Positions 6,348-7,884 of a stretch of DNA of 7,884 nucleotides are shown here, one piece after another. Position 1 is the first letter of the stretch. Each line of letters begins with the position of its first letter. The position numbers and the translations under genes are program-made. This stretch comes from Deltaproteobacteria bacterium (GTDB taxonomy: Bacteria; JAMCPX01): the NCBI GenBank assembly GCA_023489065.1, contig JAMDCL010000057.1, forward strand, positions 1-7,884, given 5' to 3'. The notes under the pieces were generated by a model that was not told the origin of the DNA, did not search any database, and saw only the letters and a list, made by a program, of their open reading frames with translations.

Positions 6348-7487
6348 CTAAGCCGCTAATCTCAATATACCGGCTATTACGTCCTGCGTGTACTGATCCA
6401 GCCTCCATTTTTGTGCGAGCATAACCGCATTACCGGCGATTTTATCTATATCAGATTCAGGTATGCCCACCTGCGACAATTTGGTCGGTGCCCCTATGGA
6501 GTTGAAGAACAGTTCCAAAGCTGCGATGGCTTTCTGTGGATCTTCGATGTCGAACAGTGCCTTGCCGAACCTCGAGATTTTTTGTGAATTACCTTTTGCG
6601 TGATGTTTGAGCCATGCAGGTAAGACTATGGACAGGGATGCGCCGTGGGGAATATCGTAGAGGGCACTGAGGGAATGTCCCATCATGTGGTTGGGAAATC
6701 CGTGATTACCGGTACCAGCAGTCGTGAGACCATTTAAAGCGAGCGTCGCCGCCCACATGAAATCGGCACGCGCATTGAAATCATCCGCTTTGTTCATTAT
6801 TTTCCCGGTGCTGTCTTTTAATGTCCTGACCAGTGCCTCGACAAAACCGTCCTGAATCGAAGTGTCGGTCTCTTCCTGCGTAAAATATCCCTCCAGCAGG
6901 TGGACCATGGCATCTACGCACCCGTAAGCTGTGTAGTTCTTTGGCACGGTAAAGGTATTGACGGGATCGAGGATGGAAACTCTTGGAGAGAGTGAATCGG
7001 CATTTATGTTGAATTTCTGATGCGTTTTCTCGTTCGTTACTACAGCTCCGGAGTTCATCTCTGATGCAGTAGCCGCAAGGGTGAGTACCACATAGAGGGG
7101 CAGGGCATCACCTATTTTTGCTTTATCCGTAAAATAGTCCCAAACATCACCCTGATAATAAAAGCCGCACGCGACTGCCTTGGCAGTATCAATGACGCTG
7201 CCGCCGCCGACAGCGAGGATAGCGTCCACCTTTTCCTTTCGTGCAAGTTCGATTGCCTCGTGAACAAAGCTCAGGATAGGGTTGGACTTCACGCCATATT
7301 TTTCCACGAACATAACGCCGTTCTTGTTTAAAGAATCGATTACCCTGTCGTAGATGCCGTTCTTTTTGATACTCTCTTGACCGTACAGAAGCAGGCATTT
7401 TTTCCCTTGCAGGTAATTGCCGATGCTTTTTGTTTTGTCTCTGCCGAAAACTATTTTTGTCGGATTATAAAATACAAAATTTTTCAT
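6348..7487 (-). CDS. Iron-dependent alcohol dehydrogenase, YqhD/butanol dehydrogenase type
   Basis: This group III metal-dependent dehydrogenase most likely reduces short aldehydes to alcohols with a nicotinamide cofactor. The 379-residue protein aligns by eye along its length with E. coli YqhD: FYNPTKIVFG near the start, NP at 69-70, GGGSVIDTAK at 94-103 for the dinucleotide, LDPVNTFTVP around 173-182, and metal ligands D192, H196, H267 and H281 at the family spacing. The ATG at 7487 follows GAGG by five bases; a GTG two codons earlier is less likely. Where YqhD has GGGS for the NADPH 2'-phosphate, this protein has GQES (36-39), which may favour NADH. It lies 161 bp upstream of the kinase on the same strand and could dispose of the aldehyde made by the aldolase, though it may have its own promoter. 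Substrate is unproven. Confidence 0.92.
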   Translation of the reverse strand: MKNFVFYNPTKIVFGRDKTKSIGNYLQGKKCLLLYGQESIKKNGIYDRVIDSLNKNGVMFVEKYGVKSNPILSFVHEAIELARKEKVDAILAVGGGSVIDTAKAVACGFYYQGDVWDYFTDKAKIGDALPLYVVLTLAATASEMNSGAVVTNEKTHQKFNINADSLSPRVSILDPVNTFTVPKNYTAYGCVDAMVHLLEGYFTQEETDTSIQDGFVEALVRTLKDSTGKIMNKADDFNARADFMWAATLALNGLTTAGTGNHGFPNHMMGHSLSALYDIPHGASLSIVLPAWLKHHAKGNSQKISRFGKALFDIEDPQKAIAALELFFNSIGAPTKLSQVGIPESDIDKIAGNAVMLAQKWRLDQYTQDVIAGILRLAA

Positions 7488-7601
7488 CCACACCTCTTCA
7501 TAAACGTTATACCCCGATGAAAGGTCCCGCCATACAAAACGTATACTGCATAGAAAGTATGTTGTTTAAAGCCACAGCTGTTCTTCCGGGGTTATGATTG
7601 A

Positions 7602-7630
7602 AATATAAGTATGTTTGTTCCATGAAACAA
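7602..7630 (-). promoter_or_regulatory. Candidate promoter and dyad upstream of the alcohol dehydrogenase
   Basis: On the minus strand TTGTTT (7630-7625) is followed after 17 bp by TATATT (7607-7602), a weak -35 with a good -10. A dyad TTGTT-N6-AACAA at 7615-7630 overlaps the -35 and could bind a regulator. The implied leader to the ATG at 7487 is about 108 bases and holds no open reading frame or clear structure. Confidence 0.3.
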
Positions 7631-7647
7631 CTGGCACACTTTTACAT

Positions 7648-7677
7648 AAAAAAAGGGGCGGGTTTTAAACCCGCCCC
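7648..7677 (-). terminator. Strong intrinsic terminator reading leftward
   Basis: GGGGCGGGTTT (7655-7665) and AAACCCGCCCC (7667-7677) are complementary; a practical fold is an 8-bp all-GC stem with a seven-base loop. On the minus strand the stem is followed by seven T (7654-7648). There is no T-run on the plus-strand side. It should end transcripts of the partial gene to the right and insulate the dehydrogenase promoter. Confidence 0.85.
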
Positions 7678-7743
7678 TACGTAGAATTCGCCATAACACA
7701 CTGTCCGGATTGTGAAATGTGTAGACGCGACCCCATTCTTATC

Positions 7744-7771
7744 AAAAAAACTGCTACAGGTAAAACCTGTA
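7744..7771 (-). terminator. Weaker terminator-like hairpin overlapping the stop of the partial gene
   Basis: TACAGGT (7755-7761) pairs with ACCTGTA (7765-7771) around a three-base loop. On the minus strand a seven-T run (7750-7744) follows after four bases. The stem includes part of the TAG stop codon at 7756-7754. With the stronger hairpin at 7648-7677 this makes two terminators in tandem. Confidence 0.45.
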
Positions 7772-7884
7772 TGCATCGGTACTGTCGACAATCATGCCTG
7801 TACCGGGGAAGCTTTTCGTAAACTTATGATTCTTTTTGTTCCACGCAACCTCTATGCCGGTTAAGGTTGCCTTTTCCAGGACAT
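7754..7884 (-). CDS. Partial hypothetical protein, C-terminal 42 residues
   Basis: A minus-strand frame is open from the right edge of the window (first full codon at 7882) to a TAG at 7756-7754. It encodes 42 residues ending in FPGTGMIVDSTDAYRFYL. No family was recognised. The fragment is rich in lysine and in beta-prone residues and has no membrane segment. Support for it being real is that two terminator-like hairpins facing the right way lie directly after the stop and that the other minus-strand frames in this stretch are interrupted. The start and most of the gene lie outside the window. Confidence 0.55.
   Translation of the reverse strand, partial: VLEKATLTGIEVAWNKKNHKFTKSFPGTGMIVDSTDAYRFYL

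Noticed and set aside
7634..7648. Sigma-54-like TGGCAC followed by a TACA on the plus strand
   Set aside because: The -12 element does not match TTGC, and it points toward no plus-strand gene.

Overview
The window carries two oppositely transcribed blocks from a bacterium. The organism cannot be named from this stretch. Moderate GC, a panB-panC-panD operon, a YqhD-type iron alcohol dehydrogenase and sugar-type catabolic genes would suit an anaerobic or facultative bacterium such as a Desulfobacterota or Firmicutes member, but this is inference only.

Left block (plus strand, 1-2301): a regulatory region followed by the pantothenate genes panB, panC and panD, tightly spaced and complete with the expected catalytic residues. 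Together they encode ketopantoate hydroxymethyltransferase, pantoate-beta-alanine ligase and aspartate decarboxylase, which supply both precursors of pantothenate and join them. Upstream there is a perfect 23-bp inverted repeat (1-23 and 145-167) whose right copy contains the -10 box of a consensus-like promoter. Between that promoter and panB lies a short leader with a strong 12-bp terminator-like hairpin. Its 3' arm contains the panB Shine-Dalgarno, and its 5' arm can instead pair with an upstream segment, so the leader looks like an attenuator.

Right block (minus strand, read from 7884 down to 2320): the last 42 codons of an unrecognised gene followed by two terminator-like hairpins; an iron-dependent YqhD/BDH-type alcohol dehydrogenase; an FGGY-family sugar kinase; a glutamate-1-semialdehyde-aminotransferase-like class III aminotransferase; and a class II (FucA-type) aldolase. 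Kinase plus class II aldolase plus aldehyde-reducing dehydrogenase is the logic of deoxysugar or pentose breakdown: phosphorylate a ketose, cleave it to dihydroxyacetone phosphate and a short aldehyde, then reduce the aldehyde. No isomerase is present, and an aminotransferase sits between kinase and aldolase. This combination is the most interesting candidate here for an undescribed catabolic route, perhaps one entering through an amino compound.

The two blocks converge: the panD and aldolase stop codons are only 18 bp apart with no clear terminator between them. No CRISPR array, transposase, tRNA or rRNA was seen. No gene-free stretch exceeds 300 bp; the longest (7488-7753, and 1-244) are described under their regulatory features.
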